Assembly: GCF_901709675.1 (NCBI RefSeq)
Contig: NC_051087.1
Coordinates: forward strand, 607,001 to 671,000
Direction: 5' to 3'
DNA length: 64,000 nucleotides
From: Syngnathus acus
Taxonomy: Eukaryota; Chordata; Actinopteri; Syngnathiformes; Syngnathidae
Below the pieces are notes generated by a model. The model had not been told where the DNA came from. It was given only the letters and a program-made list of their open reading frames with translations, and did not search any database. Positions 28,089 to 41,384 of this stretch are shown one piece after another. How positions within the stretch are numbered: the first letter of the stretch is position 1; each line of letters begins with the position of its first letter. The position numbers were made by a program, and so were the translations under genes.

Positions 28089-31000
28089 GTGGGTGAGCGC
28101 GCGCGCGTGCGCGCATGCATCATCATCGTCATCATCAAAACAAACGATTACTAATTGGAACGTCCCTGGAGTGCCTTATTTTGCGGATCCCGACAATGTG
28201 GTCGGCGAATGATGGTTTTGCAACCGACCACCGATTTTGCATATAAATGCAAATGATCGACCGAGCCGATCGGATCTGTCTTAAGTCGAATAGGATCATA
28301 AGTGGCATCATGGTTAAATAACTGCACTGCATTTACAAAGTTTGACTTCTTGAATCGCTCTCCTCCCTGTTGTAAATAATAGATACTACCTTGCGCCATA
28401 GAAATGACCCGAGCGACGAGACATTCGGTTTAAAAATTCCATCCACAGTCAAAACAAAACGTCCCCGTCTAACGCCACATCTGATCATTGAGGTGAGTCA
28501 GTTCAAGTCAGGGTTCTTTGCCAGTTTGTCTCAATTCAAGTCGACTTTATTTGTAGAGCCAACCATAGCTGCATACAAAGTGCAAAAGAAACCTTGCACA
28601 ATAGAAAGAAACATGTGATTATTGGCGTTTATTTACCAAATTCATTCCATTTTAATCATGATGTGGGCCACCACGATTAAATGAATTTTGCACTCGAGTG
28701 TTAAACAGTAGTGCAATCAAAATACACGTTTTCTCAACGTCATGAAGAATTTTAATGAATCATTGTAATTACAAAAGTCCCCCAAATATGGTCCTCGTCC
28801 TTTCATTTCTTTATCTCTGCCAAAGAGCTTTATATGTTTGCATAGGGTGGTTTTTATTTTATTTTTTTAAGCAGCTGTAGGTCAATAAGAGCCTTGAATA
28901 AGTTACCGTTGCGGACGTGCATCCTGGAGGTTTCGTGACATACTTTTTTGTTTTCTTACTAAGGCTGCCTGATCAACTGGTTTCAGCCATTAATTGATCT
29001 TAATTGCTCAACATGATTACCAAATAAAAAAAAAAGGGGGGGGGGGGGGGGGGAGTGATTTTGGAGTTGTTTTATTTTTTATTTTAAACAAAGAAACTGC
29101 TTGCTCCTAAGCTTTTTTTTTCTTAATCAGGAGAGGTCCCAGAAGGCGAAAAAACCGAACTTTTGAAACCAGTCACTGTCAGTTGCTTTTTCAAACGTGC
29201 CAGAAAAGAGGCCATTGAAATGAGACATTTGTCCAAACATATCCTCCATGGCAGTGCTCATCTTCTTGTGTGCGTGCGGAAAGCCGGCTATTGCACAAAC
29301 GTGCCAAGTTAGAGACCGACACGCGAGCTGACGTCACACCAAACATGTTTATTTCCTTCATCGGCCGGAGATGAGGTCACCGCGTTGCTATGCTGCCGGG
29401 GCATTTCCAAAGTTTCATTTTTGAAGCTCGACGCCCGTTTGGGAAAAATTGGTCAGGTGGTTTGTTTTTATTTTGGTTTCAATTCATTTGTCACTACAGG
29501 GCAAAGCTTTTGCGACTGACGACAACAACTGTTTGGTGTAGTCTCCAACTTCGGGGCAGTCAAAACGCAACAAGGCCTCTTTCATTTCATGAACGTATCC
29601 ACTTCCTGTCGGCCATTTTGGAAGTGATTTATGAGCACGGCTGGCGTACGGCCTCGTATTGTCTCGCAATCGTGTAATCAATAACGGTTTGGTTGTGGTG
29701 CTCGAGGCCGCCGCAAACGCGTCCCGGCGCGCACGGCAAATATTTGAGCAGGCCACACCGGCTCAGACTTGTCAAGGTGTCAAGGCTGAGGTGGAAAAGG
29801 GCAAAAATGCTAAGGGGAAGTTGCAGGAAAGAAATCGGAATCAGCGGACTTGATTGCCTGCCCGACTGGTTTTGTCTTGAAATTCCCCGAAAGCAAAGCC
29901 GTGTTGACGATTTGCGCTCTACGTGTTGAAAAAGTCCAGGCGCTCATCGAGGGCCAAAAGCGATGAGTCGGCACTCGGAAGTCCATATTCATTTGTCGTT
30001 AAAGGAAGAATATGATCCATTTTAGCATTTGCGAGTACGTTCAAATGTTGTTGAAAATACGTTTGAACATACATACAGGTTGTCACTTCCAGGGTTCCGT
30101 AGTTGTACGATTATTTGCTTTTGCGTCTCCTTTTTTCTTTCTTTTGGGAAAGGCTGCTTCACAATCCAGCCGGACGCCCGGAGGCTCTTTGAGACTTTTT
30201 TTTTTTTTGTGTGTGCGGGCATACCTAATGTAATGGCCGCTTTGAGCCTTCTCTTGGAGGAACGCCAAGCTGTCAGCGACAAGTTCAATGCAAGAGCAAC
30301 GCTCGTAACTCCTCTGGGGAAGGGGCGGGGGGGCATCTTGCTCCACTTCAAATTCTAGAAGAGTGCTCGGAAAGGAGAAGCCGAAAAGTTTCCACCATTC
30401 ATTAGGTTGCGCAATAAAGGCGGGCAGTGAAAGGGGGGGGGGGGTGAGTCAGTGGTTCACTTGTGTGGCCTGCTGAATACAACTAACTCATTCAAATTCA
30501 GTCATCAGAAGTAAATGATGAGGGGAGGGGGGAGGCCAGTCATAAGTCATGACATCCATCCATTTTCCCGGCCTTCACCACCACCCACGTCTCGGCCTTG
30601 GCTGAAGAGTTTGCGTTGTGCCCCCCCCCTTGTCCTGGTAGGTGATCGCCATCGTGATGGACCTGCTCACCGACCTGCAGATCCTGCAGGACCTGATGGA
30701 CGCCGCCTGGCGCCGCTCGGTGGCCGTCTACATCCTGCTGGACCAACACGGCGTGCCGCACTTCCTGGACATGTGCTCTCGGCTGCAGATCGGCGCCCAG
30801 CACCTGCGGGTAAGACCCTTCGTGCTAAGCCCTTGCCGCTTCTTGCTTTGGTCCGGATGCAAAAGGTGGACTTGACTGGAAGAGGTTCTGAATTTGCATA
30901 CATTTACCTCCAGCGGACACCTGCAGCTCTTCTTTTTTTTTTTGCTCGGAATCATTTCCTGGTACGGCTCACCGCAAAAAATGCGGGACGCCGAGCCAAG

Positions 31001-33530
31001 CGCAGGCTGACATTTGAAGCTCTTGAAACGGCTGACGTGTTGCAACTTCTCGTTTCCGGATGGTAAAAATGTTTGTCGTCCCAAACTGCGTGTGAATTGC
31101 AGAACATTCGCGCCCGGACCCTCTCCGGGGTGGGCTTCAACTTGTCCTTCGGCAGACTGCCCGGCTCCTTGTGCTCCAAGTACATGCTGGTGGACGGAGA
31201 CAAAGTGGTCTTTGGATCCTACAGGTGAGAAACTCCAACGTCCCCAGGAAATCATCTCCCATTGGTCCATGTGACGATTTACCATTTGCCTTCTACCTAG
31301 CAACAAGTTCTACATTTGATTTTGTTTTTTTTTAAAGCCAGCGTCCGAAGCCAGATTCACTTTGCAATATGAAATTTGATGGTGCGAAATAAAATCATCC
31401 CCCTCAAAATTGTTCACTAAGATAAACAAGCAAGCTAATTCAAGCCAGAGCAAAGGTCAAAGTTCAAACAAACAAGTGCGCTTTGAGCCAGCCCACTTTC
31501 ATTTCACTGCTCCGCCACACCCAGCAAGCAAACCTGCCTCAAGACTCGAAGTTCTTGTTTTGAACAGCTTAAGTGCTTCGTCATTAGCGTCCTTCCATTG
31601 ACGCCAGCGAATTACAACAGGTGTCGGTTCCGCCTCGGCTGTCAAAGTGTCAGCCGGGCCTCAAACTCATTAAACTCAAGAAGCTGTAAAGGCCTCGCTC
31701 CCAATATTTGGGATAAAGCAGCGCAGATCGACATGCAAAGTGAACATTCACATTCCTCCGCATTTTCACGGTATCAATACTTGCATAATCCACATTTTAT
31801 TGATTCGGATGATGACTGAATCAAAGTTCAAACGCAACATAAACCCCAACAAATTGAAATCCTTACGCGAGTGAACAGTTGTCGCTTTACGACCAACTAT
31901 ATTTATTTATTCGATATAATTTCGTGGTTATTTCACATTCATGCCGTTAAGACTAACGTCGCAAAAGTCAAGGCATTGTCTTTGCCCACATGAACGATGA
32001 ACTCGGTGACAAAAGTATGAAAACATTTACACTGCAGCGACATTCCAACAATGTACACGCGTATCTTGCCACTGACCGTGTGAAGACACTTTGCTCGGAA
32101 GGAATTTAAAAAAAAAAAAAAATCACTCACCATTTGGTGGCGGGCGGCGTCTTCGTGCCAGCCGGCCGGCGTCTTCCCGCCGAATTCCGAGTCCAGCGTT
32201 AAGAAAGTGGCACCATGTTGGTGGCGTTGTCCAAAAATAAAGTCATTTTCAGCGAGCAGTGTTGTGTATTTTTCGAAAGACGAATGTGGCGACGAAGCCG
32301 ATTCGGGCGACATTGGTCGAGGCCAAGAAAGAAAGTCGCCCGCCAGCCCGCCAGGTGCCCTCGGCTGTCAAATTAACCTCCGACCGGAAGTTTCGCAAGG
32401 GTCATCTTTTATTTCCGGTGTCAGCAAAAAATGTTTGGATGCTTTATGCTGCTGTTGAAGTGTGCCAGCAACACAGTCATTTCATTTAATTAATAAATAA
32501 ATGAATGAAGAAATAAATAAATATGAAACCATATTTTAGGGGCAAAATGCCCCCATTTCAGGGCATTCTGGAGCCATGACAGTGATTCATTTGATGATTG
32601 TTTCAAAATCGTTCAGCCCTAACGTAATGTCCCGCAATCGTCATGATGTCACACTGACAAGTCTTTCCCACGCGACAGTTACTCGTGGTCCTCGTCGCGC
32701 ATGGACCGCAACACCATCACGGTGATGACGGGCCAGGTGGTGGAGTTCTTCGACCAGGACTTCCGCGAGCTCTACGCCGTGTCGGAGAAGCTGGACCTCT
32801 TCCGCGAGTTCCACGTGAGCCCGCCGGCCAACACGAGCGCCAGCGTGCGCTCCAAAGCGGGCCCCAAGCGGCCCCCGCTTCCCGCCACCACGTCCCGCTT
32901 CCAAGTCAGCCTCGGCGACCCCCGCAAAGTCAATAACATCGAGGTGCCCGCTCACAAGTACTACAACCCCAAGTACTTCCTCATGTTCCCGGACACGCCG
33001 CAGCCGCCGAGGTCCCTGCAGGGGCCCACCAGACCGTCCGAGCTCTTGCGGCTTACCGTGCCCCAGGAACAGATCACCAGCAGCGAGAAACTGGACCGCC
33101 TCAGCCCGCTCCCGTCGGAACCGGTGGAGTTCTTCAAGAAAGCCAACGGCGTCCCGCAGGAGAAGAAGAGACTGACGCTGAAGCAGAGGATCACCAAGAG
33201 ATTGTCGTCCAGCAAGCTGTCCCTCAACAGCGGGAGGGCCAGCCCCGCCGAGTCCACGGGACACCCGGGGAGCCAGGACCCCCTGGAGGTCAAGGTCAAG
33301 TCATCCACCAACAAGCTCAAGCTCCTCAAGAGGCCGTCCACGCTCGGGCCCAGGACCGACTCGGTGCAGACGTTAGACACCACGCAAGACAACAGCAGTG
33401 AGTGATGTGGTACGGTGGATGGAAAAAGTCCGCTGGGCACTTTTTGAATCTTTCTTCTTTTTTTTTTGCTGTTTGTTCCGCAGGCCTGAAGAGTCACCGC
33501 CGACCTAAGCAAGTGTGCAAAGTGTCCTGA
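27618..33530 (+). CDS. fam83f: FAM83F, DUF1669-domain casein kinase 1 scaffold
   Basis: Five exons (471, 168, 122, 719 and 47 nt) give 508 aa, close to the roughly 500 aa of human FAM83F. The first 300 or so residues form the DUF1669 domain, a phospholipase D-like fold without the catalytic pair, which in this family binds casein kinase 1 isoforms. Recognisable segments include MAESQL at the start, SDTEVPPLDIGW, THPPKD, FNLSFGRLPGS, VDGDKVVFGSYSYSWSSS and DFRELYAVSEKLDLF. The tail is basic and Ser-rich, ending in CKVS, a CaaX box like the CVIS end remembered for human FAM83F, which is farnesylated and placed at the plasma membrane. ATG 27618 follows a GC-rich leader with CAGCC before it. Adjacent cacna1i matches human synteny. 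Confidence 0.95.
30642..30809 (+). CDS. fam83f: fam83f exon 2
   Basis: Encodes 56 codons: VIAIVMDLLTDLQILQDLMD through SRLQIGAQHLR. Acceptor GGTAG|G, donor CGG|GTAAGA. Confidence 0.96.
31103..31224 (+). CDS. fam83f: fam83f exon 3
   Basis: Encodes NIRARTLSGVGFNLSFGR through VDGDKVVFGSY. Acceptor TTGCAG|A, donor AG|GTGAGA. Confidence 0.96.
32679..33397 (+). CDS. fam83f: fam83f exon 4
   Basis: Encodes 239 codons: the end of DUF1669 and a basic Ser/Pro-rich tail. The donor is AGCA|GTGAGT. If the intron is retained, a stop follows within three codons. Confidence 0.93.
33484..33530 (+). CDS. fam83f: fam83f exon 5 (CaaX exon)
   Basis: Encodes LKSHRRPKQVCKVS and a TGA stop at 33528-33530. The acceptor is TTCCGCAG|G after a T-rich tract. 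It supplies the prenylation box CKVS. Confidence 0.88.
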
Positions 33531-34475
33531 GGTAGACAAGCAGATTGTTTTTCCTCAAGTATATTCCAAACGGTTTACAAGCACTAAATTCACTTTTGTT
33601 AGCGGGCCTCAGACGTCCTGCCGCTCGCTGGAAGTGGCGTGCTAGCTCAAGGGCTGACCAATCAAGCCGGCTAAAAAAAGCCACACAAAAAAAAAAGCCC
33701 AGTGCCTTCTTTGTTGTTACCCAAAAATAAAATCACTTTTTATCCTTTAATTTGTGTTCATAATGCGGATTCTTTGAGGTCATGTTAAGTAATGAGGTGC
33801 AATTTGCACAAAGGTTGTACCCACTTCCGTGTTGCAGGTACTAAATCAGTTGAAATAAAATGTTGCAGTTCAGATCAAAACAATTACTTTTCGTTTGTTT
33901 TTACCATTATTTTAGCGAAAGAAAAAACGCAACAAGAAATAGTCTTGTCTTTTGAATTGGTTTTTTTTTTTGGCCACTTGAGGGCAGCAAAGAACACTTT
34001 GATTCACTTTTATATTCGGAACAATGCTCAACATGTAACATACTTTTACACAAAGAGCCATTTTCAGGCATTAGTCATGAAATGATTCAACGGCAACGTG
34101 ACAAACCCAACAAAATCTTTTGTATATTTACAAGTATTTCTGAAGCAGAAGTCGACTCCCCGGCAAGAGGAAGTGATGAATGGTTCAATCCTGAAAGAGG
34201 TGCACCCTCATTTGTCAGCAAACTTCCCCAAAAGACACATTCCTAATTTCGCGGCGTGCCACGCTTTTTGAGCCTGATCAAATCTTTGGGCTTCATTTCT
34301 CCGTCGGATGGCGCCACTCCACTTAAGGCGGGCGGGCGGGCGGGCGGGCTCGGGCGACCGTGTTCAACAACTTGGGTGGGAGCCCAGCCCGGCCGGGCAC
34401 CCGCTTCCGTCAATAGGAAACGATTTGGATCCAAAATGTCCGCCGGCGCGTGAGTTCTTTTGACCGGTGTCTGGT
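33531..34475. other. convergent fam83f-cyth4 3' spacer
   Basis: Contains the fam83f 3' UTR and, on the minus strand, the cyth4 3' UTR. No other gene was seen. A minus-strand ATTAAA at 33746-33751 could end cyth4, which would make the two 3' ends overlap. A GGGC-rich stretch lies at 34328-34353. Confidence 0.6.
33726..33731 (+). terminator. fam83f: fam83f polyadenylation signal AATAAA
   Basis: An AATAAA hexamer about 195 bp after the fam83f stop. Confidence 0.7.
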
Positions 34476-34557
34476 TCAGTCCTGCTGGTTCTGCTTGATT
34501 AGTTTCTTCTTGCGCTGGGACACCAGGTCGTAGAAAGGGTCCCTGGTGATGCTCGCC
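34476..34557 (-). CDS. cyth4: cyth4 exon 13 (C-terminus)
   Basis: Encodes [20 protein letters not shown] then KQNQQD and TGA (34476-34478). This is the polybasic tail that helps membrane binding in cytohesins. Confidence 0.92.
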
Positions 34558-35216
34558 CTTTTCAAAATCAACACCGAGACGGACCGCAAATGAGCTTTGT
34601 TCTGTTGGTACTACGAGAATATTGTTTGATTTGCCGATTGCAAGATGGATTTTTTTAGAAAGCCATCAAAAAATATTGATTAAAAAATAATAATAAAAAA
34701 TAATATCAATACAATAAAAAGAATGAAACAAAAACAAAATCTGCTATGTGCGGGCGTGGGGTACCTGATGGCGTGGATCCAGGAGTCTCTCTCGCCGGCG
34801 CTGGCAGCGCAGATGGCGTACGATTGGTGTTTGCCCTCCACCACGCGGCCGTCCGTCTCCGTCTTGCACGCTTTGATCTTCTGACCTCGACTGTTGGGGT
34901 TGTACAGCTCCAGGCAGTACTGGACGGCAAATTTCCATCCAAATTCAAAATACAAATCATATGGAGAAAAATGGATAGAAAGCTCACAGGTTTGCGGGGA
35001 AAGGGGACGTCCCGGACGCACAGGTTCTCCAGAGGGATGATGCCTCGAGGCTCTTTGTCCTGCTGGCAAAAGTCAACCATCAGGAGTGGCGAATGTGAAG
35101 AGATAAAAGTCTACACACCCCTCTTATAGCCAGAGGGAGGATGCGAGTCGGACATTATGGTGGAAAATTCATCTTGGTCTCATTTGAACAGGGGGGTGTA
35201 GACATTTGATACACAC

Positions 35217-35247
<31 letters not shown>

Positions 35248-35253
35248 GAGAGG

Positions 35254-35320
<67 letters not shown>

Positions 35321-38300
35321 CGGGAGGGCTTACGGTGGTGAACTCAAAGTAGTAGAGGCAGTTGTCAGTGAGGATGAACCATCGCCTCTTCCACGTCTTC
35401 ACTCGGCCGCCTTCGGCCCCCCCAAAAAAACAAATGGTCATGAAAAAGGCCAAAGGAGGAAAGAAGAGAGCGCACATTTACCCAGCTTGAGGAGCCATCC
35501 TTCTCTGTCGGGGTTGAAGAACGTGTGCGTCAGGTCGTTGCCGTCGTCCTCGGGAATCTTGAAGGGCTCCTTGCGGATGCTCTCGTAAAGTTTCTATGAG
35601 GGGAAAAAAAAAAACGTTTATTGACACCACCACAAAAAGGACGGAGCGGCGCTTTTTACCGAGAGCAGCTCTACGGGGAGGTCGCGGCCGTTGTTGATGC
35701 CTTTGTTCATGCAAACAAATCGCTCCAGCGTGGTCTTGTCCTTCACGTTGGGGTTGTGCAAGCTGGTGTTCAGCATGATGATGGCGAACGACAAGATGTA
35801 GCACGTGTCTGTGCACAGGAAGTGACATCACGGAAGAGGCCCAGACCAGCAGAAGTATGGGTCAATGCTCAAATGAAAAGGTTCTGGTTCCGGTCCTGAA
35901 CCAAAACTTACCGGTGGACTGGAAGACGTTTGCGTTGCATTGGCAGTATCGCGCGGCAAACGCCTCCATCATGCGGTCGATCTTCTGGGCCTCGCCGGGC
36001 AGACGGAAACTCCACAGGAACTGTCTGCCGGCCGGCCGGCCAGGTGAAATGAAATGTGATGGACGTCATTAGTATGATGTCATAAGATGACATCAGAGCG
36101 TGTGGACGCAGACCTCAGCGCCTGGACCAAGTTGAGGTCGGAGAACTCGTGAAGTTCCACAAAGGCCTTCAAGGTTTGCAGGTGGAGCTCGTCCCTGATG
36201 AAAAAGAACAACAATTCATGGTCCTTGGCTGAATTTTCCAGAAAGTCTCCGCCCAGCAAAGATTTTGGAGGTGGACGCGGTCGTTCACCTTTCTCCCAGG
36301 AACTCTCCGATGGCCGTCTTGTTGAGGCCCTCCTCCTTGTAGAGGAAGTCGGCGATGCATGCAGCGCTCTTCTCCAATAACTTGTTCTCCACCAGGTAAT
36401 TGATACCCTGAACCACACACACACACCTCAAGTGATGACAAATCAAGGTCAATCCAGATCTGATCCAGATCTGCTCCAGATGGCACATTGTAAACGCAAC
36501 ACGCTCTGCTTTTGCATGTTAAAAGCAGTGCGCTCTGCTCAAAAGGGAGTCTGCATGGAAAAAAAGTTCGTTTTTGTCCCTCTCGTCCTTTCACATCTTC
36601 AAATGATGCATTGAGGTCCACGTTTGCAGTACACAAACAACTGCTGCGATGTGTCGAGTGTGGCGGAAACAGCACAGGCGGCGGCGACACGCTAAACAGG
36701 AAGTGGTCGCTTCTCCGAGACGGCTCGGGCAAACAAAGGCGGCAAAAAAGCACTTGGACTTTTTGCCGCTCACCTTCTTAGGGTCCATGTTGAATTTTTT
36801 CTTCCCATTGGAGAATTGTTTCCTTCCCATGCTTTTGCTGCAAGAAAACACAAAACACTTTTTGATGACAAGTCACCAAAACAACAGCTTGGTTTGGAAA
36901 TTTGGAGTTGCCTGGCTGCAATTGAACCAAATGCCGAGGACCTGTTTGGTCCCAAAAATAGCCACTTCTGACCAAAATGGCGGATTGACTTTGTTTTGCC
37001 AGGCATGGCTTTGTGAGACTTCATTTTATTTTATTTTGGGATTTCTTTGTGTGGGTCTACCATATGTCAGATTGCGAAGTAAAAGTTTCCAAAATATGCT
37101 CTGCCATTTTTTGATGCTCACGCTAGACCGGCCTACCTTTCCTCGGTCTCGGCCAAGTCGAAATTGAGAATCTCGGCCATTACGCTGTCAATCTCATCCT
37201 TGAGTTTCTGCACACACACACACACACGCGCGCGCACACACACACGCACACCAAGAAAAGTCTCCATCAAATGTCCAAGATGTCTTTTGTCATGATCAAA
37301 GATGGTACCTGGATGTCATCCAGAAGTCCTTTCTTGTGCATCTTGATGCTCTCCAACTCCAACATTTCGGCCGTTGTGAAACCCGACAGAACTGCAACAG
37401 CCCAGATGAAATCAAATCATCCAAAATATCAAATATGTGACAAAAACAACAATCTGGCTGATTCTGGAACAAAAGTGGCCTTCTACTTGATGGCCCACAT
37501 TGTATGTGAGCTTCTGCATCAGTAACTTGATTGCTGTGGACTAACGAAAGCGGACGGAGGTGTGATCATGTGATCGTCACAGCGCCCCCTCGTGGCGCAT
37601 GCTCGCTTCTTGTGAATGACACGGTGAGCCAAACGCCCTTCCTGTGTGCTGCTTGTGCAACACGCACGCACGCACACACACACGCACGCACGCACGAGGA
37701 GAAAGAAGAAGCAGCGTTTAAATAGTCGCCATATGGAGGAAATGAGAGCACGCTTGACTTTGCTCTGCTCAAAAATGTAGAGACACTTTCCCATTGAGGA
37801 GCATTAGAAAGCATCTCTAAAGATTTGCAATGACTATTGGCTCGCTTTGAAAGGAGGTTTGCATGTTTACATTTGTGTCTCGGTTCAAGTTTTAGGGGAA
37901 ATTGAAAAGAACCGAAAGTTAAATTTGGAATTCAAAATAAAGCAGTGGCAGAACGACTCAAATGTGGGTTTGAACGTCATTTTGGTTTGTACTGCCTCTC
38001 TCTGGTTTAAAAGGACTATTCTTCAAACGCTTTGTATCACATTTATATGACTAGAATATTGTATCTCAACATACACGTATTATATTATATTTTTTTCATT
38101 CTAAACTTAAAATGTCATTTTAAACTAAACAGCTATCAACAAACATTTTTAAATGCAAAACAAATTTGTAATTTATTCAATGGCCAGGGGGAAAAAATCA
38201 AGTTATGTATAAATTCAAAACTTTGAAGTAAAAAGAAGGAAATAAAATCAAAATTCTGAACATTTAAAAGGCAACCCAAAATGTCAAAGGCAAGGGGGAA

Positions 38301-38364
38301 AAAAAACCCCAGGAAACAAATATTTAAAAAATAAAATAAAATTCATCTTACCCATGTCAGTCAT
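34476..38364 (-). CDS. cyth4: Cytohesin-4, ARF guanine nucleotide exchange factor
   Basis: Thirteen exons (1191 nt) give 396 aa, close to human CYTH4 (394). Order: a short N-terminus and coiled coil (about residues 1-60), a Sec7 domain (about 60-245) that exchanges nucleotide on ARF GTPases, a PH domain (about 260-380) and a short polybasic tail (RKKK). The Sec7 glutamic-finger segment [17 protein letters not shown] is intact. The PH loop reads [14 protein letters not shown], the two-glycine form linked to PIP3 selectivity in cytohesins. The protein acts at the plasma membrane after PI3K activation. CYTH4 is mainly a leukocyte gene. Assignment over CYTH1-3 rests on linkage to rac2 and sstr3, as in human 22q. 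Start chosen: MTDM in a 13-nt first coding exon. Confidence 0.93.
34765..34919 (-). CDS. cyth4: cyth4 exon 12 (PH end)
   Basis: Encodes [20 protein letters not shown] through [10 protein letters not shown]. The intron before it is 68 bp. Donor AG|GTACCC. Confidence 0.95.
34988..35059 (-). CDS. cyth4: cyth4 exon 11 (PH)
   Basis: Encodes [20 protein letters not shown] then PRKP. Acceptor CAGCAG|G, donor CCT|GTGAGC. Confidence 0.95.
35213..35318. repeat. (GA)n microsatellite, about 105 bp
   Basis: An imperfect GA/GACA tract in the 274-bp cyth4 intron between exons 10 and 11, close to the exon 10 donor. Confidence 0.96.
35334..35410 (-). CDS. cyth4: cyth4 exon 10 (PH)
   Basis: Encodes [20 protein letters not shown] then FEFTT, the phosphoinositide-binding core. 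A (CT)n tract begins a few bases after the donor ACC|GTAAGC. Confidence 0.96.
35482..35593 (-). CDS. cyth4: cyth4 exon 9 (Sec7-PH linker)
   Basis: Encodes [20 protein letters not shown] and [17 protein letters not shown], joining Sec7 to PH. The donor falls after the first glycine codon base. Confidence 0.96.
35660..35808 (-). CDS. cyth4: cyth4 exon 8 (Sec7 end)
   Basis: Encodes [20 protein letters not shown] through [20 protein letters not shown]. Acceptor CACAG|A, donor TCG|GTAAAA. Confidence 0.96.
35912..36024 (-). CDS. cyth4: cyth4 exon 7 (Sec7 catalytic)
   Basis: Encodes [20 protein letters not shown], with the catalytic glutamate, through CNANVFQST. Acceptor GGCAG|A, donor ACCG|GTAAG. 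Confidence 0.96.
36114..36194 (-). CDS. cyth4: cyth4 exon 6 (Sec7)
   Basis: Encodes [20 protein letters not shown] then NLVQAL. Acceptor ATCAG|G. The donor AG|GTCTGC is weak but phase-consistent. Confidence 0.94.
36289..36407 (-). CDS. cyth4: cyth4 exon 5 (Sec7)
   Basis: Encodes [20 protein letters not shown] and [19 protein letters not shown] of Sec7. Acceptor TTCAG|G, donor AG|GTGAAC. Confidence 0.96.
36774..36837 (-). CDS. cyth4: cyth4 exon 4
   Basis: Encodes [20 protein letters not shown] then K, the entry to Sec7. Acceptor TTGCAG|C, donor AAG|GTGAGC. Confidence 0.93.
37137..37207 (-). CDS. cyth4: cyth4 exon 3
   Basis: Encodes [20 protein letters not shown] then TEE. The acceptor CAG is preceded by a long (GT)n tract. 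Donor AAAG|GTAGG. Confidence 0.93.
37309..37391 (-). CDS. cyth4: cyth4 exon 2 (coiled coil)
   Basis: Encodes [20 protein letters not shown] then GLLDDIQ, the N-terminal coiled coil. Acceptor TTGCAG|T, donor CAG|GTACC. Confidence 0.93.
38352..38364 (-). CDS. cyth4: cyth4 exon 1 (start codon)
   Basis: ATG ACT GAC ATG G, then GTAAGA. It is very short, but phase and the strong donor fit exon 2, and cytohesins commonly begin with a tiny coding exon. The 5' UTR lies to the right. Confidence 0.75.
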
Positions 38365-38663
38365 GAGCTCCACCAAAATAAAAAACGCAGCGTGACAAAA
38401 GCAGAGTGAGCTGGTGTGGATGCTGCTTCAGCACAAAGCGTCCAAAGTGACACTTGAATGACAGACACATTCACCCCCCACCCCCAAGAAAAATAACAGG
38501 AAGTCACCCTTTCAAAATAAAACCACTGAATGGACATCAGGAAGGAACATGATGTGCTGACATTTTTTTAATCAATCATATGTCATGTTCCAGCAGTGAT
38601 GTCTTGAACTTCCTTTTCTTGTCCAAACACATACAAAAAAAAAAAAAAAAAATTAAATTAAAA

Positions 38664-38694
<31 letters not shown>

Positions 38695-38732
38695 TGTATA
38701 TGTGTGTGTGTGTGTGTGTCTGTTAGTCTGCA

Positions 38733-38767
<35 letters not shown>

Positions 38768-39046
38768 GAATAGAATAGATCTTTATTGTCATTGTCACCT
38801 GTACAACGAAATTTAAAAAGTGCCAACCAAAAAGTGCCAATATATATATATATATATATACATACGTATATACAGGAAGCTGAAAACAAGCGACTGCGAC
38901 ACCTCAACCGCCTGCACAGCACACACATAAAGTGAGAAGTGCGCATGTGTGTGTGTGTTGCATGTGTGTGTTACAGCTTCCTGTGTTGTCACACGGTATC
39001 TCGTCTTTGAGTGTGTGTGTGTGTGTTGAGTGTGAAGAGGCGCAGC
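38365..39046. promoter_or_regulatory. divergent cyth4/rac2 promoter region
   Basis: 682 bp between the two start codons, which point away from each other. It must hold both 5' UTRs unless further upstream exons exist. GGAA cores in ETS-like settings are seen at 38496-38504 (ACAGGAAGT), 38607-38617 (minus, AAAAGGAAGTT), 38872-38880 (ACAGGAAGC) and 38975-38984 (minus, ACAGGAAGCT). Both genes are leukocyte genes in mammals, where PU.1/ETS control is common. Regulatory function here is inference. Confidence 0.5.
38762..38836 (-). mobile_element. LINE 3'-end fragment (CR1/L2/Rex1-like)
   Basis: On the minus strand this reads AATTTCGTTGTACAGGTGAC, then GACAATAAAG and an (ATTCT)n tail. The same signals end the LINE at 50110-50200. 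(AT)n and (GT)n tracts flank it at 38672-38765 and 38840-38872. Confidence 0.65.
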
Positions 39047-41064
<2,018 letters not shown>

Positions 41065-41378
41065 CCTCAGGTGACCTTTGACTTGAAAATCAGGACCACA
41101 ACAGCAGTATCATGAAATAGCACTTATTGTCTTTTTACCAATTGTTTGTTTTCTTTCATATCTAAGCCAGAAAACTGTCAAATGTATTTTTTGTTTTCCA
41201 TCATGAGGCAGAACAAAGTCCTTCATTTTTCCAATCAGAAGATTAGCGCAAGCAGGTATCGACCGATGGCCTTCCTCAAGAACGTCGAACGCTTGAACGC
41301 ACGCGAGAAATGCCAGCAAAGTGGACGGACATGAAGCTAAGCTGTGTCAAAGCTGATGCTCACGCAAACGGATGAGAA

Positions 41379-41384
41379 AATAAA
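41379..41384 (+). terminator. rac2: rac2 polyadenylation signal AATAAA
   Basis: An AATAAA hexamer 315 bp after the rac2 stop. Confidence 0.75.

Noticed and set aside
28524-28620. Possible SINE-like repeat (CTTTATTTGTAGAGC motif)
   Set aside because: It resembles a common fish repeat core, but no A/B boxes, tail or second copy could be seen, so it was not listed as a feature.
32641-33264. 207-aa minus-strand ORF
   Set aside because: Antisense shadow of fam83f exon 4; rich in Arg/Gly/Leu with no recognisable domain.
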